DNA from: an uncultured Atopobiaceae bacterium
Lineage (GTDB): Bacteria > Actinomycetota > Coriobacteriia > Coriobacteriales > Atopobiaceae
Assembly: GCA_910579165.1 (NCBI GenBank)
Contig: CAJTTF010000006.1
Span: 33,619 to 97,618, forward strand
Length of the DNA stretch: 64,000 nucleotides
Direction of reading: 5' to 3'
A model generated the notes under the pieces. That model saw only the letters and a program-made list of their open reading frames with translations, was not told where the DNA came from and searched no databases. Shown piece by piece: positions 8,912 through 17,811 of the stretch. Both the position numbers and the translations under genes were made by a program. How positions within the stretch are numbered: the stretch's first letter is position 1; each line of letters starts with the position of its first letter.

Positions 8912-9271
8912 TTAATTCCTAGGGGAGATGAGCTGATCAATACGAACGTTTACGCGAGCAACATCAATAGATATCTGCGTTTTGAGAGCAGCGACGGTTG
9001 CCTCGCGGATCTTCTCGGCAAGCGAAGGAAAATCATAGCCATAAAAAACAGCAACGGGTACCGTTACCTCAATTGCCCCATCCACAATCTCGCTTGTCAC
9101 GGATTCTGTGGGCTCAGCGTCCTTGGGCTTAAAGAACGAGAAGAGCTGCGAAGAGACGTTGTGACCCATCACGAAGGCCACGCCTTCAATCTTCTCCACG
9201 GCATCGGTCACTATTGAATCAATGACCTGGTTGGAAATGGCAAAGCCTTGCATATTGAGTGCATCAGTCAT
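8912..9271 (-). CDS. Asp23/Gls24 family envelope stress response protein
   Basis: A 119-residue member of the Asp23/Gls24 (DUF322) family, small proteins linked to envelope stress in Gram-positive bacteria. Visible family segments are the start FAISNQVIDSIVTDAVEKIEGV, continuing to VTVPVAVFYGYDFPSLAEKIREA and VARVNVRI near the C-terminus. It has no signal peptide or membrane segment. AGGAAG precedes the ATG. It follows efp by 21 bp and precedes nusB, a common arrangement in Coriobacteriia and Firmicutes. Confidence 0.88.
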   Translation of the reverse strand: MTDALNMQGFAISNQVIDSIVTDAVEKIEGVAFVMGHNVSSQLFSFFKPKDAEPTESVTSEIVDGAIEVTVPVAVFYGYDFPSLAEKIREATVAALKTQISIDVARVNVRIDQLISPRN

Positions 9272-9292
9272 AACTGCTTCCTAGAAAGGTAC

Positions 9293-9856
9293 CTAAACGC
9301 GGCCAACGAATTCGCCGGAGCGCGTATCAATCTTTATCTTCTCCCCTTCGTTGAGGTAGAGCGGCACTTGAACGGTTGCTCCTGTAACAATAGTTGCAGG
9401 CTTTGTCCCTCCCTGGACCGTGTCGCCTTTAAAACCCGGATCAGTTTGGGTAATCTCGGTCTCAATGAACATGGGAGGGGTCACGCCAAGGAGTTCTTCT
9501 CCGGCATACATAATTTGTACCGTGTCGTTCTCCAGCAGCCATTTTTCGTTCTCGCCAATATAGTCTTTGGAAAGCGGCAGCTGTTCATAGGTCTCGTTGT
9601 CCATGAAGTAGTAGTCCTCGCCGTCGTTATAGAGGTACTGATACTCTTTAGTGATAAGGGGGACATTTTCAAACTTGGTGCCGGCATTGCACGTCTGGTC
9701 AATGACACGACCGTTTTTGAGGTCTTTAATTTTGTAGCGCACAAACGCGCCGCCTTTGCCTGGCTTTACATGCTGGAACTCGACAAGCGTATAAACGTTA
9801 TCTTTAATCTTGAGACCCATGCCGTTTTTGAAATCTGCTGTGGAAATCTGAGGCAC
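9293..9856 (-). CDS. efp: Elongation factor P
   Basis: A 187-residue three-domain translation factor that rescues ribosomes stalled at polyproline. The KOW-like N-domain begins STADFKNGMGLKIKD. The loop HVKPGKGGAFVR carries K34, the residue post-translationally modified in many bacteria. Two OB-fold domains follow, ending with TGATVQVPLYLNEGEKIKID. The pepP-efp-nusB grouping is conserved in Actinobacteria. Here the PTS operon separates pepP from efp. A likely promoter lies at 9966-9994. Confidence 0.97.
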   Translation of the reverse strand: MPQISTADFKNGMGLKIKDNVYTLVEFQHVKPGKGGAFVRYKIKDLKNGRVIDQTCNAGTKFENVPLITKEYQYLYNDGEDYYFMDNETYEQLPLSKDYIGENEKWLLENDTVQIMYAGEELLGVTPPMFIETEITQTDPGFKGDTVQGGTKPATIVTGATVQVPLYLNEGEKIKIDTRSGEFVGRV

Positions 9857-9965
9857 TGTTTACTCCTTTGTTGACTACAACGGCTCTCTCTCACCGTGCG
9901 AAGCTTTATGTACAGCTTTATGTAACTGTCTACAGTTTTTTGCGGTGTCGACTACAGAGCCGAAT

Positions 9966-9994
9966 ACGATATGGCGCTAGTTTATCAGAAACAA
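9966..9994 (-). promoter_or_regulatory. Putative promoter of the efp-asp23-nusB run
   Basis: On the minus strand TTGTTT (9989-9994) and TATCGT (9966-9971) are separated by 17 bp, about 110 bp upstream of the efp start. The boxes are moderate matches only. Confidence 0.4.
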
Positions 9995-10030
9995 GCTTGA
10001 TGACTTAGGCGAACCACGAAGATCCTAAGC

Positions 10031-10489
10031 TCATTCGGCTTTCCTATTTTTGAAGAAACCTTTGATTCTGTTCTGGATGGTACGCACCGCTGACTGCACA
10101 TTTTGCGGCGCTGTGGTGAGTTTTTCTCGGCCAAGATGTGAACCAAGTGCGCGGACCAAGTTCTTACCGTCGCTTACGACAAACTCAAGTGGACGTGTTT
10201 CCTTTGTTGACACCCTAATAGAACGCACATAGCTTCCTGCAGGTATATCAACCTCCACGCCTTCTATAGATGTCCAAGGAATCTGAATGTACCCTCTACC
10301 GGAATCCGCGCGGTACTCCAAACCCCGGTCCCCCAATGCAAGCGTACCCGGCTTAGGAAAAAGTGGGTTGACAAACGTGTTTGCGCGAACTACGAGTTCA
10401 ACATGGTGGTTGAGCTCCGGGGAATCCTCCTGCGTAAAGACCGCATCACGTTCTTTCTCTGTGAGGTCTTCGAGCGTACCTTTTCTCAC
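10031..10489 (-). CDS. DUF956 family protein (mannose-PTS accessory, ManO-like)
   Basis: A 152-residue protein with a GTG start and AGGAG upstream. The core (about residues 27-125) matches DUF956: a start like ELVVRANTF, then GTLALGDRGLEYR, YIQIPWTSIEGVEVDI and RSIRVSTKETRPLEFVVSDGKNLVRALGSHLG. DUF956 genes usually sit at the end of mannose-family PTS operons, and ManO has been described as a regulator of such an operon in Firmicutes. Here it is the last gene of the PTS operon, 15 bp after the amino-acid permease. The N-terminal 25 residues and the basic C-terminus are additions. Function is inferred from family and position. Confidence 0.75.
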   Translation of the reverse strand: MRKGTLEDLTEKERDAVFTQEDSPELNHHVELVVRANTFVNPLFPKPGTLALGDRGLEYRADSGRGYIQIPWTSIEGVEVDIPAGSYVRSIRVSTKETRPLEFVVSDGKNLVRALGSHLGREKLTTAPQNVQSAVRTIQNRIKGFFKNRKAE

Positions 10490-10504
10490 AGTAACTCCTA
10501 CGTT

Positions 10505-12055
10505 TTACGCAACAAACAGACCGCTTATTACGGCATATACAACGCCAATGACTCCCAGTACGACAATGGTCGCCATAAACGCAATTTCCCACTTTTTAAA
10601 TGGTGCCTCTTTCGTGCTAGAGGTAACGCCTGCTGCCTCATCTGCTTTACGCTGTTCGGCCTGACCGCGAACCAAAAGCGGCAGCCCAAAAATATACAGA
10701 AAGCATGCAAGAAGCAAAAAAGGGAAACCGGAGGCGTAAAAAAGATAGAGCGAGAAAATGGTACCCACCGTTCCGGTAACGAGCGCCATCGCGCGGCTAA
10801 ACGCTTTCTTGGCCCACCATTCCTTCTTAAGATGCATCGCCTGCTTCCACAAAAAGAGGCATGAGAGAAAATAACCTGGGAGGACCATGATGTTTGTGAT
10901 ATTGATGACATCAAGCCACACGTTACCTGAAAGAAAGTGCACAAGAACTATGAGGCAAGAAGCAAGAAGAATGGAACATGCATAGGCCCAGGAGGGAGCA
11001 CCATTTTTGTTTGTTCGCGTAAAGATTTGCGGAAACAATCCCGCTCGTGCTCCAAAAAGTGGCATTTCTCCCAGCATATTAAGCTTCACAAGGCCCGTAG
11101 ACATAACCGCTATGATAATGCCTATATTGACTACCAGTGAGCCCCATGTAGGAAACGCGTTTCCTACAATAGTGCTCAGTGAAGGATTCGTCATACCTGC
11201 AACGACTCCCTGCGCATACACGCCCAAAGGTAAAAGAGAAACCATCATATAGAGGGCAAGCACAATAAGAAAACCTAGCACGGTTGCGCGGGCCACATCT
11301 TTTTGGTTCTTAGCTTGTCCAGAAATTACCACCGCGCCCTCAATACCGGTAAATAAAAAGAGCGTTGTAATCATGGTCTGACTTATTTGACTTCCTAGAT
11401 TCTCCCAGGAAAACGAAAGCGGAATTCCTTGCTGAGAGATGCCCCAAAACGCCGAAACAAACACGGCCCACTGAAAGCCCAAGAACAAAATAATAATAGC
11501 CAGAAGAATAGGAATCAGCTTTCCAACAGTGCCAGCAATATTGAGCGCGGCGGACTGCTTAACTCCTTTGTTGGCAACAAAGAAGAGCACCCATACAAAC
11601 ATGAGCGAAAAACCTACATCAACAAAGGTAAACGACCCGTTTGCATCGCTAAAGACACTGGGAAAGAAAACGGCAAGGGTCTGAGTGATGAGAACAGAAT
11701 ACACAACCAACACGCAGGTGTTTGAGACCCAGTAGCCAAAGGCACTCAAAAATCCAATAACACGACCAAAGCCATGCAAAGCGTACGTAAAGATACCGTT
11801 TTTAAGATCAGGAAAGCTATCAGAGAGGATGCGGAAGGTATTAGCGAGAAACCAAATCCCTACCGCCGTTATTGCCCAAGCAACAAGAAGGCTACCTGGT
11901 GATGCGGCCGCAGCAGCATCTGCCGGAAGATTAAAGACACCGCCGCCCAACATTGCCGAGACAACAAATGCGACAAGCGCAATAATGCCAACCTTTTTTG
12001 AGGATGAAAGGGAGGCCTTTGCCTCCCTTTCATTCGTTAGCGCTGTATTGGCCAT
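10505..12055 (-). CDS. APC-superfamily basic amino acid antiporter-like permease
   Basis: A 516-residue membrane protein with about 12-14 hydrophobic segments. The first segment carries AMLGGGVFNLPADAA, the glycine-rich substrate-binding motif of the APA (arginine/ornithine and lysine/cadaverine antiporter) branch. The length and the TM6 region (LFLFTGIEGAVVISGQAKNQKDV) also fit APA transporters such as ArcD-type exchangers. Substrate cannot be read from sequence. It lies between the PTS IID gene (6 bp upstream) and the DUF956 gene (15 bp downstream), so it is almost certainly part of the PTS transcript. An amino-acid transporter there is unusual and may point to co-uptake of an amino sugar or an amino acid-linked sugar. 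Confidence 0.85.
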   Translation of the reverse strand: MANTALTNEREAKASLSSSKKVGIIALVAFVVSAMLGGGVFNLPADAAAAASPGSLLVAWAITAVGIWFLANTFRILSDSFPDLKNGIFTYALHGFGRVIGFLSAFGYWVSNTCVLVVYSVLITQTLAVFFPSVFSDANGSFTFVDVGFSLMFVWVLFFVANKGVKQSAALNIAGTVGKLIPILLAIIILFLGFQWAVFVSAFWGISQQGIPLSFSWENLGSQISQTMITTLFLFTGIEGAVVISGQAKNQKDVARATVLGFLIVLALYMMVSLLPLGVYAQGVVAGMTNPSLSTIVGNAFPTWGSLVVNIGIIIAVMSTGLVKLNMLGEMPLFGARAGLFPQIFTRTNKNGAPSWAYACSILLASCLIVLVHFLSGNVWLDVINITNIMVLPGYFLSCLFLWKQAMHLKKEWWAKKAFSRAMALVTGTVGTIFSLYLFYASGFPFLLLACFLYIFGLPLLVRGQAEQRKADEAAGVTSSTKEAPFKKWEIAFMATIVVLGVIGVVYAVISGLFVA

Positions 12056-12061
12056 AGGATC

Positions 12062-13375
12062 CTAGCTTGCCGGGAAGAGCCCAACAAGAGCTCCCACAAT
12101 ACCAAAGCCAAAGAGAATAAAGATGATGAGAATGGGGCTCACCTTCTTCTTCAAAAGCCACATACAAAGAAACGTAAGTGCCAAGGGCAAGAGGCCTGGA
12201 AGAAGCTGGTCCATTATGGACTGCAGCGTTGTGGTGTTCATAAGACGCCAGGCGCCTCCATCAGCTTGTGTAGCAGCGTTTGGGTTGTAGAGAATGGAAT
12301 AACCGGAATCATTGATGCTCTGGAGCGAATTAATGGAATTCTGAAATGCATCAGGCGTAATTGCTGCACCACCATTGATGGCATGATTGATTGAATCAAT
12401 AAAGCCTTCACCCTGGAGTCCTACGATATTGGGGAAGAGCTTCTCGACAGAACCCATATCAACCTGTGAAAAGACAACTGCGCTCATATCCACTGATGTC
12501 CAGCGAGGGATCAGAACGCCCATGATGAACATACCCAAGACGCTGGCGCCAACCGTTACGCGCTGCAAGAGGCCGCCAGAAAGATCCTTGGAGATATTTG
12601 CGCCGGCCTGGTAACCAAATTCTTGCGTGTACCAGAGGAACGCCATACGAATAAGGTTCCACAACAGGAAGAAGAGAATGGGACCCAAAATGTTGCCTGA
12701 GATAGCAAGCGAAGCCGCAAAAGCACCTAGAACCGGACGAAGCGTACCCCAAAAGACAGGATCACCAACGCCTGCTAGAGGTCCCATCATACCAATCTTG
12801 GTACCCTGAATTGCTGCATCGTCAATCTGCGCACCGTTAGCCTTTGACTCTTCAAGAGAAAGCTCAACGCCCCAGACGGGTGCTGCAAGGTAGGGATGAG
12901 TATTAAAGAACTCAAGATGGCGCTTCATAAAGGCAATACGATCTTCCTTGGTCTTATAAAGCTTACGCATTGCGGGAAGCATAACGAAACACCAACCAAC
13001 ATTTTGCATACGCTCAAAGTTCCAAGCGGACTGGATAAGCCACATACGTAGCCATACTTTGAAGCGATCAGCGCGGGTTAGCTGAATCTTATTAGGATTC
13101 TCAGGATTGTTTTCGTTCCAACCAATCTTGTTAGGAGTGGCTGTTTGCGCTGTTTTAGGAGCAACTGCCTTTGCATTTGCGCTTACCTTTGACACAGCTT
13201 TTGTTTTAGAAGCACCAGCGGACGTCTTCTTAGTAGTGGCTTTAGAAGTCTTGGTGGAAGTTGTCTTCTTAGTTGCTGCAGCTACATTGGCAGTTCTGCT
13301 TGCTTTTTTCTTCTGAGCAGCTTGGGGTTGCTCGGCAGACGTCTTTTTCGTCATATTCTTTTTATTCTCAGCCAT
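12062..13375 (-). CDS. PTS mannose/fructose/sorbose family IID component with Lys/Ala-rich N-terminal extension
   Basis: A 437-residue IID membrane subunit of a mannose-type PTS permease. The IID domain starts near residue 97 (LTRADRFKVWLRMWLIQSAW, followed by a segment ending in GWCFVMLPAMRKLY) and includes GVELSLEE, GTKIGMMGPLAGVGDPVFWGT and a hydrophobic C-terminus. IID proteins are usually 270-310 residues. The first 85-95 residues here are a Lys/Thr/Ala/Ser-rich segment with many KKT, KTS and KAV steps, resembling a histone H1 tail, expected to lie in the cytoplasm. The reading frame is open and the ATG has a strong AGGGAGG site, so the extension appears real. It follows IIC by 16 bp. 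Confidence 0.9.
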   Translation of the reverse strand: MAENKKNMTKKTSAEQPQAAQKKKASRTANVAAATKKTTSTKTSKATTKKTSAGASKTKAVSKVSANAKAVAPKTAQTATPNKIGWNENNPENPNKIQLTRADRFKVWLRMWLIQSAWNFERMQNVGWCFVMLPAMRKLYKTKEDRIAFMKRHLEFFNTHPYLAAPVWGVELSLEESKANGAQIDDAAIQGTKIGMMGPLAGVGDPVFWGTLRPVLGAFAASLAISGNILGPILFFLLWNLIRMAFLWYTQEFGYQAGANISKDLSGGLLQRVTVGASVLGMFIMGVLIPRWTSVDMSAVVFSQVDMGSVEKLFPNIVGLQGEGFIDSINHAINGGAAITPDAFQNSINSLQSINDSGYSILYNPNAATQADGGAWRLMNTTTLQSIMDQLLPGLLPLALTFLCMWLLKKKVSPILIIFILFGFGIVGALVGLFPAS

Positions 13376-13391
13376 TGTTCAACCTCCCTTT

Positions 13392-14210
13392 CTACTCGTA
13401 ATCGTTCAAAATGTCGTCCAGAGGATCAGCACCACCACCGCTGGAAGCACCCGCGGTCGCTACTGCTCCTCCCCCATTAAACTCGGGCGAAAGGTCAAGA
13501 TACACGAGCGCCAAGCAGAGCCCAATAATACCCATCGCGATAAGGCCAAGTTCTGTTAAGGACGCCAAAGCAAAGCCCAGGAAGAAGAAAGGCCAGACCT
13601 TTTTGGTTGCCATCATGTTCATAACCATGGCATATCCCACGACTACGATAAAACCACCGGCAGCGGAGAGACCAGTTGTTACCCAAGCGGGGATAGCATC
13701 TAAAGCTCCTTGCACAATCTCGTTGGGAAGTGCGAGGATAAAACCGGCAGGAATGGCTACGCGAAGGCCCTGCAACAAGAGAGCAAACAGTGCAATTGCC
13801 TCAACTCCACGATGGTTTCCGCGCGCTGCAGCCGCATCCGCCCAGTGGGCGGTACCTGTGTTGATGGTACGAATAAGGATAGTAAGCGCAAGTCCTGCAA
13901 CAGACATAGGAATTGCAACTGCAATGGCTTGTTCGATACTCATTCCTTTTGCACAAACAAAGCATGCAGCGGCCACAGACGCCAAGCCGGCATCGGGGGC
14001 AACAGCAGCACCAATGTTCATCCAACCAAGGGCAATGAGCTGGAGGGTACCTCCCAGAATGATGCCTTCTGCAGGATGACCGGTCACAAAACCAATCAAC
14101 GTGCAGGCCACAATGGGCTGATGGAATTGAAATTGATCAAGAACTGATCCGCACCCTGCCACGAAGGCAACGATGAGAACCAGAACGATCTGAACAATAT
14201 TGAGATCCAT
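13392..14210 (-). CDS. PTS mannose/fructose/sorbose family IIC component
   Basis: A 272-residue integral membrane subunit that forms the sugar channel with IID. The conserved N-terminal segment contains DQFQFHQPIVACTLIGFVTG and GGTLQLIALGWMNIGAAVAPDAGLA in two consecutive stretches, diagnostic of the ManY/SorA group. The C-terminus has a short Gly/Ser-rich linker and an acidic end. AGAGGAGAG precedes the ATG. It lies 92 bp downstream of IIAB and 16 bp upstream of IID. Confidence 0.94.
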   Translation of the reverse strand: MDLNIVQIVLVLIVAFVAGCGSVLDQFQFHQPIVACTLIGFVTGHPAEGIILGGTLQLIALGWMNIGAAVAPDAGLASVAAACFVCAKGMSIEQAIAVAIPMSVAGLALTILIRTINTGTAHWADAAAARGNHRGVEAIALFALLLQGLRVAIPAGFILALPNEIVQGALDAIPAWVTTGLSAAGGFIVVVGYAMVMNMMATKKVWPFFFLGFALASLTELGLIAMGIIGLCLALVYLDLSPEFNGGGAVATAGASSGGGADPLDDILNDYE

Positions 14211-14302
14211 TTTCTCTCCTCTACCTTTCTTTCTTAACTAACGTAGTTTTTTGCTCTCGAGATTTTTAATGCTTGTTTACTCTTTTGTAATGTTCTTCAA
14301 CC

Positions 14303-15283
14303 CTAAGGCAGCATATGGTTTTTCTTCAAAAGGGCAAAAATATCATCACTGGAGCTACTGGGAACCTGCTTTGTATCAAAGGTAACGCCAGCATCTTTAA
14401 GCGTGAGAAACGCTTGCACATCTTCTTCGCCCACGGCAATGGTGCGATTGACTTGCGTCTTGCCTACTGAATGTGCCATTGAGCCAATATTAATGTGCTT
14501 GATAGGCACGCCAGCTTCTACAACTTGGAGCGCATCCTCGGGGTTTTCGAAAAGAACGAGCGCTTGAACACCGCCAAAGCGTGGATCGTTATAGCACTTA
14601 ACAAACTGCGCGATGGTTGTGACATTAGCCTTCACTCCTGGGGGCGCAGCATCAACGATAAGGTTCTTACGGAGAGCATCGTGTGCAACAGCGTCGGAAA
14701 CAACAATGATTCTGTTGCAGCCAACGTTGCGCGCCCAGTTGGTAGCAACCTGCCCATGAAGGAGGCGCGAATCGATACGCACATGAGCAAGTTCCATCTG
14801 GCCGTTGCCCACTTTTGTTCCCTCAGGGATTGCTTGGGCAGTCGATGCTTTTGCATCTGACGATCCGCCCTTTACTTTGGGTTGGAGATCTTCTGGGGAC
14901 ACGCGTACGCCGCGACGGCCTTCGATAAAAATCTTTGAGGCGATGGTGTGAGCTGTTTGCGTCTCATCCATGCGGGCGGTATACGCCTCAATAAGCATAG
15001 GAAGATTGAGACCCGTGACGATGGCCCAAGACTTGTGACCATCACAAAAAGCGTTGGACTGATTAAAGGGCGTTCCTCCCCATAAATCCACTAGAAAGAG
15101 GACTTCTTCTTGGTCAGAAAAACTTTTGACGGCCTTTTCTAGCTTCTTCCGAAAGTCATCCGGACCTTCGGTGGGCGTTAGACAGACAGCTGCAACATCC
15201 GGTTGCTCTCCAAAAACCATGGAGCCTGACTGCTTAATGCCCTTGGCAAAGTCTCCATGACTTGCCAGGACGATTCCTACCAT
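14303..15283 (-). CDS. PTS mannose-family IIAB fusion protein
   Basis: A 326-residue cytoplasmic phosphotransfer protein. The IIA domain (residues 1-130) has phosphorylation site H9 in LASHGDFA and the segment LVDLWGGTPFNQS. A linker rich in Ser, Ala and Lys (about 135-160) leads to the IIB domain with H176 in RIDSRLLHGQVATNW. Phosphate passes from HPr to H9, then H176, then the sugar carried by IIC/IID. AAGGAGGTTG before the ATG is a very strong ribosome-binding site. It is the first gene of the operon IIAB-IIC-IID-permease-DUF956. Substrate is not determined; mannose, glucose or an amino sugar are all plausible. Confidence 0.94.
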   Translation of the reverse strand: MVGIVLASHGDFAKGIKQSGSMVFGEQPDVAAVCLTPTEGPDDFRKKLEKAVKSFSDQEEVLFLVDLWGGTPFNQSNAFCDGHKSWAIVTGLNLPMLIEAYTARMDETQTAHTIASKIFIEGRRGVRVSPEDLQPKVKGGSSDAKASTAQAIPEGTKVGNGQMELAHVRIDSRLLHGQVATNWARNVGCNRIIVVSDAVAHDALRKNLIVDAAPPGVKANVTTIAQFVKCYNDPRFGGVQALVLFENPEDALQVVEAGVPIKHINIGSMAHSVGKTQVNRTIAVGEEDVQAFLTLKDAGVTFDTKQVPSSSSDDIFALLKKNHMLP

Positions 15284-15383
15284 CTACAACCTCCTTACTT
15301 TGAGGGGATGCTAACAGAAGAATCATAACGCAACCGTCTAGAAATAATACGGGCAGCACAAAGATTTTTTTAGACGTACAAGT

Positions 15384-16481
15384 CTAGCCAATAATACGAA
15401 GATCGTGATTGATGCGTGTGAAGGGTTTAAAGCCATCGTCGGTGACCATGCCCGTATCTTCAAGACGTATCCCAAACTTATGCGGAAGATAAATACCAGG
15501 CTCAACCGTGACAACGGAATTCTTAGGTATAGGCTTATCCCAGCGCGGTGAAAGGTTGGGGTTCTCATGAATCTCAACTCCAACACCATGGCCTAGACCA
15601 TGCTCGAAATAATCTCCGTAACCAGCGTCAGCGATAACCTTTTGCGCAATAGCATGAATATCGCGACCAATTACTCCCGGCTGTAGCGCTGCAGCGGCCG
15701 CTTCATGAGCCTCGCGGACCACCTCGTATACGGCGCACTGCTCTGGCGTGGGCTCGCCCAGAGAAAACGTGCGTGTCATATCTGCGTGATAGTCGTATTT
15801 GCCCGCACCAAAATCAATAACAATGAGATCGCCTGGCTGCACCTGGTACTCCCCTGCTCGGGCATGCGGATTAGCGCCATTAGAACCAGCTGCAATAATC
15901 GTTTCGAAAGAAATGGCATCAGCACCGTTTTGCAGCATGAAATTATCGAGCTCTGCACGAATGGCTTTCTCGCTCATACCGGGGTGGATGTTATCGCCAA
16001 TATACAAGAGCGCTTTATCGGTAATGTCCTGTGCTTCCTGAAGATACGCAATCTCTTGAGGGGTCTTAATGGCTCGCAGATTTCTCATTTCCTCGCCGAG
16101 AAAAACCGGAGCAGGCTTACTTACAAGCGCCTCATCAAGCGCGCGGAGGAAGGAGATAGGCGCAGAATCCTGAAGGGCACAACGCGTAGAATCCGGGAAC
16201 TCTGCCACGCATGCCGCTGTCCAATCCTCTACCGTAGCGCGTTCCTTATCAAAAGTGAACTCATCAGGATAGGCACAATGGTCGACAAGCGCTTGGTAAT
16301 AGCGAGAATCCGTATGGATATGCGCCGTCTTGGGGGTGATAAGTCCAACGTGTGCCGCCTCCCCGTCAAACGTGCTCTGCGCACCAGTTAACCAGCGAAT
16401 ATCCGCAACGTCCGTAATTAGAAGCACATCAATTTCGTTATTTTTGAGGAGCACCCGCGTCCGTTCAAGTGGTGTTTGCAT
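15384..16481 (-). CDS. pepP: Xaa-Pro aminopeptidase (M24 family)
   Basis: A 365-residue metallopeptidase that removes N-terminal residues ahead of proline. It has an N-terminal creatinase-like domain (about 1-130) and a C-terminal pita-bread catalytic domain. Metal ligands are visible in DFGAGKYDYHADMTRTF (two Asp), the His in HGLGHGVGVEIHENPNLS, and the two Glu in VVTVEPGIYLP and GIRLEDTGMV. The ATG at 16481 with AAGGA upstream is preferred. The frame is open for 25 more codons to 16556, but that start would overlap the previous gene by 46 bp and has no ribosome-binding site. The gene follows the AroB-like gene, as pepP/pepQ does in actinobacterial aroB-pepP-efp clusters. Confidence 0.93.
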   Translation of the reverse strand: MQTPLERTRVLLKNNEIDVLLITDVADIRWLTGAQSTFDGEAAHVGLITPKTAHIHTDSRYYQALVDHCAYPDEFTFDKERATVEDWTAACVAEFPDSTRCALQDSAPISFLRALDEALVSKPAPVFLGEEMRNLRAIKTPQEIAYLQEAQDITDKALLYIGDNIHPGMSEKAIRAELDNFMLQNGADAISFETIIAAGSNGANPHARAGEYQVQPGDLIVIDFGAGKYDYHADMTRTFSLGEPTPEQCAVYEVVREAHEAAAAALQPGVIGRDIHAIAQKVIADAGYGDYFEHGLGHGVGVEIHENPNLSPRWDKPIPKNSVVTVEPGIYLPHKFGIRLEDTGMVTDDGFKPFTRINHDLRIIG

Positions 16482-16509
16482 GGCTTTTCCTTTTCTTAGT
16501 AAGCTGAAA

Positions 16510-17808
16510 TTAGCACCCGACAAAGCGCTTTCGATACACCGTTTTAAGAAGCTCATCTGATAGAGGAGTCAACCCGAGCTTCCCCGGAGCCATCGGAACA
16601 ACAGCTTGGAGCGAACGGGAAGTCTGCCGAGCAACGTGTTTCACTTCTGCAAGGAAAGCATCTTCCAAAATCCCATTTTTGGAACCAAGCTGTTTTATTT
16701 CTGGGAGGCCAAGGGTTTCAAGCGCTGCCGATTGCTCAATTGCATAATCGAGCGGCATATTGTGCAGCGCAACACCAAGATCTGACGAGATTCGCATTCC
16801 TTCAGCAAGTGCCTGCGCACGGGTTATGCTGGTATCAAGAGCGCTCAACGCAGCAGCAAAGAGGCTTCCGTAGGAGCTTGAGGAGCGGACTTGAACCGTC
16901 TGCGCATGTTCAACAAGAGCAAGTGATTTTGCCGCACAAGCAAGAGCATGGAAATAAATGGACGTGTCAGGTGGGTGGGGGCAAGTTACTTTACTGGGTT
17001 CAGCAGAGTCTGAACCATTAAGTAACTCAATCCTGCTCGTAGCCGTTATGGGCGCTTGCGTCTCTAACTCTTTGAACGCACTCGCAAGCTCATCAATGTC
17101 CTTTAGAAACGCTTCCCACGTATTCTGGGAGTCGAGAAAGGCACCCTGTACCATCAGCGCTTGTGCAAGGAGGAGATTCTCGTTCCCTGAGACCGTCTGC
17201 AGGAGAGCAGGTGTCGTTGCAATGAATGATGGATTTCCGATAAAAGACAAAGCGGGAGAGACAGGGCCTGGAGAGAAAGCAAGCGGCTCTGAACCAACAT
17301 GAGCTTTCCGGTTGTCCAAAAGGGGCAATGATGCTGGATATGCAGATGCCAGAAGGAGGGCATCATAGGTGGTGGGCAAAAGCGCGCAGGTAATAGGACC
17401 GGGGAGCTTGCGCGCATAGGTGGAGCCTACTGCCAGTACAAGATTGAGCAGGTCTCTCCCCCCAATGGCGATAAGAGCATCTGAGGGAGTGATGTTTTTC
17501 TCGGCGAGAAGTGTAACCAGGCGAACGTAGGACGCAAGGAACGATGTGCCCTGCTCCAAAGCAGAATAAATACACTCAGACGGGATGCGCTCAAGCGTAA
17601 AGCCAGCTGAGGTGAGAGAGCGTTGTGCTTCCGCAAGATCTGCGGGCGGTACAGTTTCATCCCACAAGAGAACAGCAGTGGATTTCATGCCGGTATGAGC
17701 TCGCACGTCGCGCCCCAGCTCCACAAGAGCATCATCTGAGATAGTAAGGTCGATTGTGCCGTATGTGGTATAGAGGCTTTGGCGTATCTGAATGTTCGCA
17801 GTATTCAT
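16510..17808 (-). CDS. Degenerate 3-dehydroquinate synthase (AroB)-like protein
   Basis: A 432-residue protein with an AroB-like layout, in the slot where Actinobacteria carry aroB (before pepP, efp and nusB). The region DALIAIGGRDLLNLVLAVGS aligns with the NAD-binding segment of AroB, normally GGGVxGDLAGFxAAT, but the GGG and GD are lost. The downstream PTTYDALLLASAYP aligns with PTTLLAQVDASVGGKT, but the D-SVGGK active-site string is gone. A weak remnant of the HGEAVAxGM region appears as QALAEGMRISSDLGVALH. It is unlikely to be a working dehydroquinate synthase. The ORF is long and undisrupted, so the protein may have been repurposed or may be decaying. It starts 3 bp after the prepilin peptidase gene. 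Confidence 0.6.
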   Translation of the reverse strand: MNTANIQIRQSLYTTYGTIDLTISDDALVELGRDVRAHTGMKSTAVLLWDETVPPADLAEAQRSLTSAGFTLERIPSECIYSALEQGTSFLASYVRLVTLLAEKNITPSDALIAIGGRDLLNLVLAVGSTYARKLPGPITCALLPTTYDALLLASAYPASLPLLDNRKAHVGSEPLAFSPGPVSPALSFIGNPSFIATTPALLQTVSGNENLLLAQALMVQGAFLDSQNTWEAFLKDIDELASAFKELETQAPITATSRIELLNGSDSAEPSKVTCPHPPDTSIYFHALACAAKSLALVEHAQTVQVRSSSSYGSLFAAALSALDTSITRAQALAEGMRISSDLGVALHNMPLDYAIEQSAALETLGLPEIKQLGSKNGILEDAFLAEVKHVARQTSRSLQAVVPMAPGKLGLTPLSDELLKTVYRKRFVGC

Positions 17809-17811
17809 GAG

